From contig NZ_CP113917.1 of assembly GCF_029395475.1 (NCBI RefSeq), forward strand, positions 1,054,001-1,118,000: 64,000 bases of DNA, in the 5' to 3' direction. Position 1 is the stretch's first letter, and every line of letters begins with the position of its first letter. The DNA is from Bifidobacterium sp. ESL0775. GTDB lineage: Bacteria; Actinomycetota; Actinomycetes; Actinomycetales; Bifidobacteriaceae. This document shows, piece after piece, positions 9,981-20,134 of this stretch. The notes below the pieces were generated by a model. The model saw nothing but the letters and a program-made list of their open reading frames with translations. It had not been told where the DNA came from and did not search any database. Both the position numbers and the translations under genes were made by a program.

Positions 9981-10724
9981 ATGAGCAAACCGATAGAAGC
10001 ATCAATCGTCGTGGTGGATGACGAGCCGTCGATCCGTGACCTGCTGGTCGCGTCCCTGCATTTCTCCGGGTTCGAAGTGGCCACGGCCGCCTCGGGTACC
10101 GAGGCCATCGAGGTGATTGAGAAGACCCAGCCCGACCTGATCGTCCTCGACGTGATGCTGCCGGACATCGACGGCTTCACCGTCACCCGCCGCATCCGCC
10201 AGGAAGGCATCGACGCGCCGGTCCTCTTCCTGACCGCGCGCGACGACACCCAGGACAAGATCATGGGCCTGACCGTCGGCGGCGACGATTATGTCACCAA
10301 GCCCTTCAGCCTTGAGGAGGTGGTCGCCCGCATCCGCGCCATCCTGCGCCGCACACACGAGCAGGTGGAGGACGATCCGGTCATCCGCGTCGGCGACCTC
10401 GAGATCAACGAGGACTCCCACGACGTCTCACGCGCCGGGCAGACCATCGACCTGAGCCCGACCGAATACAAGCTGCTGCGTTACCTGATGGACAACCAGG
10501 GCAGGGTGCTTTCCAAGGCGCAGATCCTCGACCATGTCTGGCAATACGACTGGGGCGGGGACGCGGCCATCGTCGAATCCTATATCTCCTATCTGCGCAA
10601 GAAGGTCGATGGCGTCGTCGTCACCGACGCCGATGGCACCAAGCACAAGGTGGCCCCGTTGATCGAGACCAAGCGCGGCATCGGCTACATGATCCGTGAG
10701 CCGAAGGAACAGCAGGGGCAATGA
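9981..10724 (+). CDS. OmpR/PhoP-family response regulator
   Basis: Two-component response regulator, 247 residues. Receiver domain (about 8-122) with acidic pair D13/D14, phospho-acceptor D57 in LIVLDVMLPD, T85 and K107 in YVTKPFS; then an OmpR-type winged helix (about 140-240) with LSPTEYKLLRYL and VWQYDW. Closest in style to actinobacterial PhoP/PrrA/TcrA-like regulators. No ribosome site is well placed; TAAATC at 9967-9972 lies 8 bases before the ATG, so the mRNA may be leaderless. Its stop overlaps the kinase start by ATGA. A phosphate-related role is possible but not shown. Confidence 0.93.
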   Translation: MSKPIEASIVVVDDEPSIRDLLVASLHFSGFEVATAASGTEAIEVIEKTQPDLIVLDVMLPDIDGFTVTRRIRQEGIDAPVLFLTARDDTQDKIMGLTVGGDDYVTKPFSLEEVVARIRAILRRTHEQVEDDPVIRVGDLEINEDSHDVSRAGQTIDLSPTEYKLLRYLMDNQGRVLSKAQILDHVWQYDWGGDAAIVESYISYLRKKVDGVVVTDADGTKHKVAPLIETKRGIGYMIREPKEQQGQ

Positions 10725-12817
10725 CGGATCCGCAAGCATCGTTTAAGCCGGTGGGTGGTGTGGCCGGCGCAGGGCATCAGACCGCCGGGCCAACCGATGG
10801 GCAGGATGTCGGAGACTATGGCGACAATGTTGCCACGACTTCCGGCACTCCCGGTGAACTCGGCACGGCTTCCGGCGCGTCCGGCGGATTCGGCAAGAAA
10901 GACGCTGCCGGTAAACCTGGCAAACCCGCCAAAGGGGGCAAACCCAGCAGGTTCCCCGCTCTCGCCAGATTGCGCAAGCGTTGGTTGGGACGCCTTGACG
11001 CGGTTCCCCTTTCCACCAAACTCGTCGCGTGCACGCTTGTGCTGCTGATGGTGGGCACCTTCGGCATCTCCCTGACGATCCGCCAGCTGGTCAGCAGCTA
11101 TCTGGTGCAAAAAACCGACACCCAGCTGCGTGACCAGGCCCAATTGGTGTATAGCAACGTCGACCTGCTGAGCAGCAAGAACGAGAACGAGAACGTCGGC
11201 CCCAACGAATACTTCATGCAGCTTCGTGACACCGACAACAACATCGTGAGCACCCCGTTGGTCCCCGTGCTGCGCGACAGCATCCTCTCCGAACCGGTGC
11301 TGCCACCCAATGGATCCATGGGCGATGTCAAATTCGACAAGCCCTTCACCGCCTCAGCCAAGGTCCGCGCGCTGAGCCCGGCCGTGAAGGCCGACAAACG
11401 CACGATGCAGGTGGCTCAGGCCCCCTGGCGCGTCCTGGCGCTCGAAGGCCGGGAACGCGGGCCCGATGGCACCAGCGTGGTCAAGATGACCGTCTACATC
11501 GGCGTTTCGATGGCCGACCAGATCGACATCATCAACACGCTGACCCAATACTCCATTTTCGTCAGCATCATCATCGTGCTGCTCGGCGCGGTGGTCGCCA
11601 CGCTGATCATCCAGCGAACGTTGCTGCCGCTGAAACGCATCGAGAAGACCGCCGCCAAGATCGCCGCCGGCGACCTGAGCCAACGTGTGCCCACCGCCCC
11701 GGAGAACACCGAGGTCGGCTCCCTGGCCGCTTCCCTGAACGCGATGCTCGCCCGCATCGAATCCAGCTTCCGTGAGCAGCAGGAGACCACCGAGAAGATG
11801 AAGCAGTTCGTCTCCGACGCCAGCCACGAGCTGCGCACGCCTTTGGCCACCATCCATGGCTATTCCGAGCTTTACCACATGCAACGCGAATTCCCGGGGG
11901 CATTGGAACGCGCCGACGAGTCCATCGACCACATCGAGGCATCAAGCCAGCGGATGACCGTGCTGGTGGAAGACCTGCTTTCGCTCGCGCGCCTTGACGA
12001 GGGCCGCGGCATCGACATCACCCAGCAGGTCAATCTGACCCAGCAGCTCAAAGACGCCGTCGACGATCTGCACGCGCTTGATTCCGAGCGTGGCATACGG
12101 CGCGGAAGGCTCGAGCTCAACGCCAAGGACGGCAGCAATCCGGCCTATCTGGTGTTCAAGGAAGGCGAGTTCCCCGAGGTCACGCTGACCGGTGACGGCT
12201 CCAGGCTGCGCCAGGTCATCACCAACATCGTCGGCAACATCCACCGCTATACGCCCTCGGATTCGCCGGTGGAGGTGGGCCTTGCCATCATGCCGGCCTC
12301 CATCAGTCCGGAATCGTTGCAGCGCATGCCTTCCGACGCGCAGTCCCTGCGGTATTTCCTCGAGGCTGTCGAGGTGGGGCAATCCATGCAGATGGGCATG
12401 AACTACGCCGTGTTCAGTTTCATCGACCACGGTCCGGGCGTGCCGGCGGACCGGCAATCCCAGATTTTCGAGCGGTTCTACACAGCCGATCCCTCGCGTG
12501 CCCGACAGAAAGGCGGCACGGGTCTTGGCATGTCCATCGCGCAGTCCGTGGTTCGGGCGCATCATGGCTTCATCGACGCCACGACCACCAGGCTTGGCGG
12601 AGGGCTCACCCTGACCGTGATTCTGCCGATCGCCCCTGTGGAGCCGCAAGTTCCCAATCACGCCATGGCAGCGGGAACGCCGGATAAACCAAACAACAGG
12701 AAGTCCGGCAGACAAGGCAAACAGAGCAGGCAAGGCATGTGGCCGCACCGAGATAAAAACAAGACGAAAGCCGCCGATGGTGGACAGCAAGGAAACATCG
12801 CGTCCAACGGTGTCTGA
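10721..12817 (+). CDS. Sensor histidine kinase partner of the OmpR/PhoP regulator
   Basis: Membrane sensor kinase of 698 residues. The long Gly/Pro/Lys-rich N-terminus (1-95) precedes TM1 (about 101-120), an extracytoplasmic sensor region (about 125-275), TM2 (about 278-298), HAMP (300-352), and HisKA with H369 in SDASHELRTPLATIHGYSEL. The ATPase domain has an N-box NIVGNIHRYTP, a G1-type DHGPGVP and a G2-type GGTGLGMSIAQ. A low-complexity basic tail ends the protein. The ATG at 10721 overlaps the regulator stop. The about 95-residue N-terminal extension is longer than usual for the family. Confidence 0.94.
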   Translation: MTDPQASFKPVGGVAGAGHQTAGPTDGQDVGDYGDNVATTSGTPGELGTASGASGGFGKKDAAGKPGKPAKGGKPSRFPALARLRKRWLGRLDAVPLSTKLVACTLVLLMVGTFGISLTIRQLVSSYLVQKTDTQLRDQAQLVYSNVDLLSSKNENENVGPNEYFMQLRDTDNNIVSTPLVPVLRDSILSEPVLPPNGSMGDVKFDKPFTASAKVRALSPAVKADKRTMQVAQAPWRVLALEGRERGPDGTSVVKMTVYIGVSMADQIDIINTLTQYSIFVSIIIVLLGAVVATLIIQRTLLPLKRIEKTAAKIAAGDLSQRVPTAPENTEVGSLAASLNAMLARIESSFREQQETTEKMKQFVSDASHELRTPLATIHGYSELYHMQREFPGALERADESIDHIEASSQRMTVLVEDLLSLARLDEGRGIDITQQVNLTQQLKDAVDDLHALDSERGIRRGRLELNAKDGSNPAYLVFKEGEFPEVTLTGDGSRLRQVITNIVGNIHRYTPSDSPVEVGLAIMPASISPESLQRMPSDAQSLRYFLEAVEVGQSMQMGMNYAVFSFIDHGPGVPADRQSQIFERFYTADPSRARQKGGTGLGMSIAQSVVRAHHGFIDATTTRLGGGLTLTVILPIAPVEPQVPNHAMAAGTPDKPNNRKSGRQGKQSRQGMWPHRDKNKTKAADGGQQGNIASNGV

Positions 12818-12945
12818 GCTTGGATGGTTCATAGGACCGCCGTTTCGCGGTTTGCGTAGCCGTTACGCTAGACTGGTGGTAGTACGTAATTAATGGCTCC
12901 GAGCGGCCTTGCCGTTTCGAGGATATGGAATGAATGAGGTGTGTC

Positions 12946-13335
12946 ATGCCCAGCGGCAAAGTGCGTTGGTTCGATTCGAAGAGGGGATACGGTTTCATCA
13001 CCGACGAAGAAGGCAACGATGTGTTCCTGCCCGCGGCGGCGCTTCCGGCCGGCACGTCGACGCTGCGTAAAGGGGCCAAGGTCGAGTTCTCGCTGGTCGA
13101 CGGACGCAAAGGGCCGCAAGCCATGGATCTGCACGTTCTGGGGCCTGCGCCTTCGGTGGTGCGGGCGACCAGGCCCAAGCCCGATGACATGACCGCCATC
13201 GTCGAGGACCTCATCAAGCTGTTGGACCAGGCCGGCAATTCGTTGCGGCGCCATCGTTATCCCAATCCCGGCGAGAGCCGCAAGCTGGCCACGTTGCTGA
13301 GGGCCGTGGCCGATGATTTCGATGTCGAAGACTGA
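12946..13335 (+). CDS. Two-part cold-shock-domain protein (CspB-like, 129 aa)
   Basis: Cold-shock domain (about 1-66; KRGYGFIT as RNP1 and DVFLPAAAL as a diverged RNP2) followed by a 60-residue C-terminal extension rich in charged helices (ends VADDFDVED). Actinobacteria often carry a CSP of this extended type in addition to CspA. The diverged RNP2, without the aromatic His-Tyr pair, suggests different nucleic-acid preference. The start at 12946 is set by GAGGTG at 12936-12941. It ends 20 bases before the DUF3027 gene and is likely co-transcribed with it. Confidence 0.88.
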   Translation: MPSGKVRWFDSKRGYGFITDEEGNDVFLPAAALPAGTSTLRKGAKVEFSLVDGRKGPQAMDLHVLGPAPSVVRATRPKPDDMTAIVEDLIKLLDQAGNSLRRHRYPNPGESRKLATLLRAVADDFDVED

Positions 13336-13355
13336 GGATGAAAACGGAAGACGGT

Positions 13356-14921
13356 ATGGCAGAAGACAATATGGCACAGACAACGGCGGATGCGGGCGCA
13401 CAGGACGAAGAGGCGAAGCTTGACCCTCGGTCTTTGGCGAAATCGGTGGTGCTGAGCGTCGCCGAAGAGCCCGAAGAGGTGGGGGACTTCGCGCAGAGCA
13501 TCGACTTGGGCGACAATGTCACCGATTTTCGTTTCGTGTGCCATAGAAAAGGCTATGAGGGCTGGCAATGGGCGGTGACGCTCTACCATGATGTCGAACT
13601 GGACTCGTGGAGCGTCAACGAATCCACGCTGGTTCCCACGAAGGATTCCCTTTTGGCGCCGGCCTGGATTCCTTGGAAGGACAGGCTTGAGGCCGCCGAC
13701 CTTTCGGTGACGGACTCTCTGGGCACCGACCCGGACGATCCGCGCATGGAAGACGGGTTCCGCAAGACCGAGGTCGTTGAAAAGGATTCGGTGAACGTTG
13801 CGGAAACAAGTCAGGATGACTCCGGCTCCTCGGTTTCCGGCCAGAAAATCGCCGAGAACGATGTCGAACCGAATGGCTCCGGGAGTTCTGAGACGTCGTT
13901 GGCCTCCGATCAAGCCGCCACGGCCGCCACAAGCGGTGATAAGGCTGAAATCGCCGACGTTCAGGTCGAAGAGACAGCGGAAACCGATGCTCAAACGCAA
14001 TCCGATGCGGATATCGACCCTGAGACGGGGCTGAGCCGTGAACTTGAGGATGCCGTCGAGGAATTCGGCCTGTCACGCCGGCATGTGATGAGCGAGCTCG
14101 GGCGCTCGCAGACTGCCAAGCGTTGGTATGACGGGCAGCACGGGCCGAAATCACTTTCCACCAAGACCGCCGAGGGCAACCTTTGCTCGACGTGTGCGTT
14201 CTTCATCGGGCTCAAGGGCGACCTTGACACCATGTTCGGCGTGTGCGCGAACCGCTGGAGCCCCGACGACGGGCGCGTGGTCTCGCTTGACCACGGCTGT
14301 GGCGAGCATTCCGAGATCGAGCAGCCTGAGCCCTCGCATCTGTGGGTGCAGTCCAAGCCCGCCTTCGACGATCTGCATATCGACATCATCGCCCAGGCGC
14401 CGCGCGAGGAACGCGGCCAGGTGGAGCTCATCGAATCGATCGATGAGGATGACGAATCGGACGATGACGAGACCGCGACCGAAAACGACATCGCCGAGCA
14501 CGCCATTCCAGGTTCGCTGGAAGACGATGATGACGAGAATGAGGACGAGGACGACGCGCAGGGCACGGTAGGCAGTGCCGTCACCGCCGATGTCGCTGTC
14601 GAATCCACCATCGATCTGAGTGACGAGGACGATTCGGATGAGGACGATGCCGATGATGAATCGGCGGATGATGATTCCGATGACGAGACCGATCAGTCGG
14701 CTGACGATGAACCGGAAGATGATGGTCCAGACGAGGCTGATGACGAGGACGAGGAAACCGAAACGTCTGATAACGATGACACTGAGGACTCAATTGAAGC
14801 CGGGAACTCCGAGGATGCGAATGCCTCCGACACCTCAACGCAAGCCGACGATGTGGTGGACCAAAAGAACACGAAAGCCGACACCGGTGATGATGAGGAC
14901 GATGAGTCGAAAACCGCATGA
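13356..14921 (+). CDS. DUF3027 protein with long acidic tail
   Basis: Actinobacterial protein of unknown function, about 521 residues. A DUF3027 core is split in two: an N-terminal part with GYEGWQWAVTLYHD and LLAPAWIPWKDRL, and, after a linker of about 100 residues, a part with a Cys cluster (CSTCAFF, VCANRW, DHGCGEHSE) that may bind metal. Residues after about 370 are an extremely acidic Asp/Glu/Ser run, probably disordered. ATG 13356 is preferred because GGAAG at 13346-13350 fits it; ATG 13338 is possible but its GAGG abuts the codon. Pairing with the cold-shock gene hints at a nucleic-acid-related role. Confidence 0.85.
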   Translation: MAEDNMAQTTADAGAQDEEAKLDPRSLAKSVVLSVAEEPEEVGDFAQSIDLGDNVTDFRFVCHRKGYEGWQWAVTLYHDVELDSWSVNESTLVPTKDSLLAPAWIPWKDRLEAADLSVTDSLGTDPDDPRMEDGFRKTEVVEKDSVNVAETSQDDSGSSVSGQKIAENDVEPNGSGSSETSLASDQAATAATSGDKAEIADVQVEETAETDAQTQSDADIDPETGLSRELEDAVEEFGLSRRHVMSELGRSQTAKRWYDGQHGPKSLSTKTAEGNLCSTCAFFIGLKGDLDTMFGVCANRWSPDDGRVVSLDHGCGEHSEIEQPEPSHLWVQSKPAFDDLHIDIIAQAPREERGQVELIESIDEDDESDDDETATENDIAEHAIPGSLEDDDDENEDEDDAQGTVGSAVTADVAVESTIDLSDEDDSDEDDADDESADDDSDDETDQSADDEPEDDGPDEADDEDEETETSDNDDTEDSIEAGNSEDANASDTSTQADDVVDQKNTKADTGDDEDDESKTA

Positions 14922-14954
14922 ATGATAGGATTCTAGCCGTTTCCATCACGTTTG

Positions 14955-14971
14955 TTGCGTTCTCAGCGCAA
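14955..14971 (+). promoter_or_regulatory. Inverted repeat upstream of clpC, possible ClgR site
   Basis: TTGCG-N7-CGCAA lies 76 bases before the clpC start. Actinobacterial clp genes are commonly activated by ClgR at CGC-centred palindromes; the minus strand reads CGCTGAGAACGC, close to the corynebacterial ClgR pattern but with one mismatch. ClgR control is therefore only a candidate. Confidence 0.4.
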
Positions 14972-15046
14972 TCGTCGCACCACGTGAAATAAACGTCACC
15001 ATAAATCGGTAGAGTTAAATGGATTATCAACAGTGGAAGGACAAGT

Positions 15047-17788
<2,742 letters not shown>

Positions 17789-17829
17789 AGTTAACCTAAG
17801 TGGTCGCTGATTCCCGGCGCCCGCAACGT

Positions 17830-17865
17830 GAAGACCCGGTTTCTCAATCGAGGAGCCGGGTCTTC
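17830..17865 (+). terminator. Inverted repeat after clpC, possible terminator
   Basis: GAAGACCCGG (17830-17839) pairs perfectly with CCGGGTCTTC (17856-17865) across a 16-base loop, 41 bases after the clpC stop. There is no T tract, so it may be a processing or weak termination signal. Confidence 0.5.
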
Positions 17866-17914
17866 GCATGCTCAATCTCAAAAGGTGCTTATCTCCTCAG
17901 TCAAACAGCTCATC

Positions 17915-17960
17915 AGTGAGAAAAGCATCATGTTGTCCCTATTTTGCTGCTTTTCTCACT
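17915..17960. repeat. Hairpin A (13-bp perfect arms)
   Basis: AGTGAGAAAAGCA (17915-17927) pairs perfectly with TGCTTTTCTCACT (17948-17960). It lies in the gene-free interval after clpC (17789-18117) and is directly followed by hairpin B. No T tract on either strand fits a normal terminator. Confidence 0.75.
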
Positions 17961-17970
17961 TCTTTCATGA

Positions 17971-18027
17971 GAAACTGCGACGAAAAGCACGAAATATGGC
18001 TTGAAAACGTGCTTTTGGTCGCAGTTC
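17971..18027. repeat. Hairpin B (about 20-bp arms)
   Basis: Arms 17971-17991 and 18008-18027 pair over about 20 bp with one bulged A and one mismatch, around a 16-base loop. The arm carries GAAAAGCAC, echoing GAAAAGCA in hairpin A. It ends only 10 bases before the conserved block shared by the two lipoprotein leaders. Function unknown; regulator binding or an RNA attenuator are options. Confidence 0.75.
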
Positions 18028-18037
18028 TGTAGAATGT

Positions 18038-18117
18038 GAGTAGGGGAGGGCTGATAATCTGGCAACTAGAAAGAAACAATCATTGCTGTGTTGTGTGTCC
18101 AAGGAAGGGTACGAACA
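18038..18117 (+). promoter_or_regulatory. Shared leader/promoter block, copy 1
   Basis: The 80 bases before the first lipoprotein gene resemble the 78 bases before the second. Both begin GAGTAGGGG..GGCTGATA and end with TGTGTCCAA.GAAGGGT.C followed by CAATG. The middle is diverged. The block includes the ribosome site GGAAGGG (18102-18108). Confidence 0.6.
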
Positions 18118-18591
18118 ATGCGAAAGAACGTGCGAGGTATTGCTGCCTTAGTAGCTTGCCTTATTCTGCCATTGGCAGTAAGCGCATGTGGGAATAATGG
18201 TTCGTTGCCGCATGGTAATGAAAGCGTTGCTTCTTCCGAATCTTCGAAGGTCAAGGATACGGGCAAACACTTTTTTAAAGAAATGTACGAAGGTGATTCA
18301 AAATCAATTATGAGTTATGCCAGTAAGCGTTGCTCGGACGATACGTCTCTGGCTAAGAAATACGATTTAAACGGCTCATTGAGACTTGATAAAAATTGGC
18401 ATAAGAATCTTCAGCACATCACTCAAGGCATTGATAAGGGCAAGGTGGTGAAGGGAGATTCGGATTCTTCAGCGGTCCTGACCAGTGATGCGGTGATGGA
18501 TCTAGGTTTTGTGCAGGAAAATAACCAATGGAAAATCGACTATCAGACTTGTAAGTCGGTCAGTGAAGGTGGATTCCTCAAAGACGACTGA
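18118..18591 (+). CDS. Small predicted lipoprotein (copy 1)
   Basis: 157-residue exported lipoprotein: basic n-region, hydrophobic core, and lipobox VSAC with Cys near residue 23, then a Ser-rich linker and a small globular domain (about 40-150) with a pattern like NTF2-fold/DUF4878 lipoproteins; that resemblance is weak. The start at 18118 is fixed by GGAAGGG. Codon usage is AT-richer than the flanking housekeeping genes. Its first residues (MRKNVRGIAAL) and leader resemble those of the gene at 19629, but the mature parts do not align by eye. Confidence 0.8.
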   Translation: MRKNVRGIAALVACLILPLAVSACGNNGSLPHGNESVASSESSKVKDTGKHFFKEMYEGDSKSIMSYASKRCSDDTSLAKKYDLNGSLRLDKNWHKNLQHITQGIDKGKVVKGDSDSSAVLTSDAVMDLGFVQENNQWKIDYQTCKSVSEGGFLKDD

Positions 18592-18648
18592 TTCTGTTTT
18601 CTTTTATTATTGCTGGGTAACGCACCTGGACAAGTTTGTAAGTAACGC

Positions 18649-18689
18649 GAAAGCCGGCCCCTATGAGAGACACAGGCACTCCGGCTTTC
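18649..18689. terminator. Inverted repeat between lipoprotein and DUF3800-like gene
   Basis: GAAAGCCGG (18649-18657) pairs with CCGGCTTTC (18681-18689). It lies between two converging genes and could end both transcripts, but lacks a clear T tract. Confidence 0.5.
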
Positions 18690-18760
18690 ACTTCCCTTTC
18701 CCCAGCGGGGTGGGCTTCATTTTTAAGTATACACGAATATGGTTCGAATCCAAATTTATG

Positions 18761-19327
18761 TTAACTGCAAAAACCTGCACTTCGATAGTCTATGGGGAAT
18801 GAAGAATTTCTTACTTTGTCAGTAGCGTTTTGAGTATTATATATTCCTAGCATTTGATCGGGTAGCCACAACCTGGCATCGTTTGCTCCTGGTACGAAAT
18901 TTATATGCAAATCGTTAATGAACTTTCTTGAGCGTAAACCATCAATCATTTTAAGATCACGAATATCCTGATGGCGTTCGCGAGATTCCATAGTCAATAC
19001 TTTGATTTCGTACTCATTTTCAAGGATTGGGAGTAAGACTTCGAAGCACTTTCGTCTTGCTCGCTCAGTTCGTGTGAGTCCGCTCATAGATATAGAGACA
19101 ATGACATTCTGAAGTGGAAGATGTTGGAGCATGCTGCATGATTGTTTTTGCTGTGATTCAGTGATAGCGCGCCAATGTAACTTTGATGCGTGAGCTGGTT
19201 TGATTAAATCTAGAGTTTTACGTACGCTGTCTTCATCTAATGAGCAGATACAGACTCCAAGCATATAAATCGGATATGGGGTCGCATGAGTGAGAATGCT
19301 TTCGTCTCCCCATGCTTTGAGTTCCAA
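18761..19327 (-). CDS. DUF3800-like protein, TTG start
   Basis: 188-residue protein beginning MELKAWGDES, with the N-terminal Asp-Glu-Ser typical of DUF3800 (an RNase H-like fold of unknown role). The region WLPDQMLGI may match the family's second conserved acidic segment, which normally reads near ADYI. Base composition is clearly AT-rich compared with its neighbours, suggesting transfer. The start is a TTG at 19325-19327 with GGAG about 9 bases upstream. DUF3800 genes often travel with mobile or defence-type regions, but no partner gene is present here. The C-terminus looks short, so decay is possible. Confidence 0.65.
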   Translation of the reverse strand: MELKAWGDESILTHATPYPIYMLGVCICSLDEDSVRKTLDLIKPAHASKLHWRAITESQQKQSCSMLQHLPLQNVIVSISMSGLTRTERARRKCFEVLLPILENEYEIKVLTMESRERHQDIRDLKMIDGLRSRKFINDLHINFVPGANDARLWLPDQMLGIYNTQNATDKVRNSSFPIDYRSAGFCS

Positions 19328-19628
19328 TATCCTGCTCCGTCTCTGTCTTCAGATTTGTGATATGTTTAAAATGCAAATCCACAGATTGCTTCTTATTTTT
19401 AAAATAGCCTAACGATGGCGATTTATCCAAACGAAACTAAAGAACTGTAGAAATTCAAGATTCTTGATAATACATAATGATAAAAGTAATAACTTAAGAC
19501 AGAAGCGAAATACTTTTCGAAATATATCTAAAGTCATAATGGGAAAACATGAGTAGGGGGGCTGATACTGTGACGCATAAGAAAAAATAAAACATCTAAA
19601 ACGATGTGTCCAAAGAAGGGTGCAGGCA
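19328..19628. other. AT-rich gene-free interval
   Basis: About 300 bases of AT-rich sequence between the TTG start of the DUF3800-like gene and the second lipoprotein. Short open frames here overlap both strands without ribosome sites and look random. The last 78 bases are the second shared leader block. Confidence 0.55.
19551..19628 (+). promoter_or_regulatory. Shared leader/promoter block, copy 2
   Basis: Begins GAGTAGGGGGGCTGATA and ends with GTGTCCAAAGAAGGGTGC before CAATG. It matches copy 1 at both ends with spacing to the ATG of 78 versus 80 bases. Ribosome site GAAGGG. Confidence 0.6.
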
Positions 19629-20042
19629 ATGGGAAAGAGTATAAGGGGAATTATCGGTGCAGTGACGGCGCTGCTTTGCGTCGGTAGTCTTGCGGGGTGT
19701 GGAGCCAATAGCACAGAGCCGAGCGTGAGCGAGGTGGCAGACAGATTCTCGAAAATGGAAAAGTATGATGTCAACTCCGACGGTAGTGCAACCACTATCA
19801 CTGTTTCCAAAAGCGGTACACTTTATGTTCTGACTTATCGTGATGATCTCAAAAAGATGAAAGCCGAAAGTTGCACAGTCGACGGCAATCCGATGAAGAC
19901 AAGTACGGAAGATCTCAACTACCCAGATTCCAAGGGCAAGAATCTCTTCGCATTTGCACAAGCAAAGGTCGGGAAATCCGGTGACCATAAGCTCAGCTGC
20001 AATCAGTCCGGGACGACCAATCTAAAAGCGTTGTTTGAATAA
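19629..20042 (+). CDS. Small predicted lipoprotein (copy 2)
   Basis: 137-residue lipoprotein with basic N-terminus, hydrophobic h-region and lipobox LAGC (Cys near residue 23), then a short Thr/Ser/Lys-rich domain containing two cysteines (SCTVDGN and LSCNQS) that could form a disulfide. No family recognised. The start at 19629 (MGKSIRGIIG) follows GAAGGG at a good distance; an in-frame ATG at 19620 is less likely. It shares leader and signal-peptide design with the gene at 18118. A strong bidirectional terminator follows. Confidence 0.78.
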   Translation: MGKSIRGIIGAVTALLCVGSLAGCGANSTEPSVSEVADRFSKMEKYDVNSDGSATTITVSKSGTLYVLTYRDDLKKMKAESCTVDGNPMKTSTEDLNYPDSKGKNLFAFAQAKVGKSGDHKLSCNQSGTTNLKALFE

Positions 20043-20071
20043 GTAAATAAATAATTAAATCGGTAAATATG

Positions 20072-20111
20072 AAAAGTGGCTTGCACCAAATCATGATGCA
20101 AGCCACTTTTT
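20072..20111. terminator. Bidirectional terminator
   Basis: AAAAGTGGCTTGCA (20072-20085) pairs with TGCAAGCCACTTTT (20097-20110), followed by T. A/T tracts on both sides let it end the plus-strand lipoprotein gene and the minus-strand DUF349 gene. Confidence 0.92.
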
Positions 20112-20134
20112 GTTGCGCTATGAAACTTTAGCTT

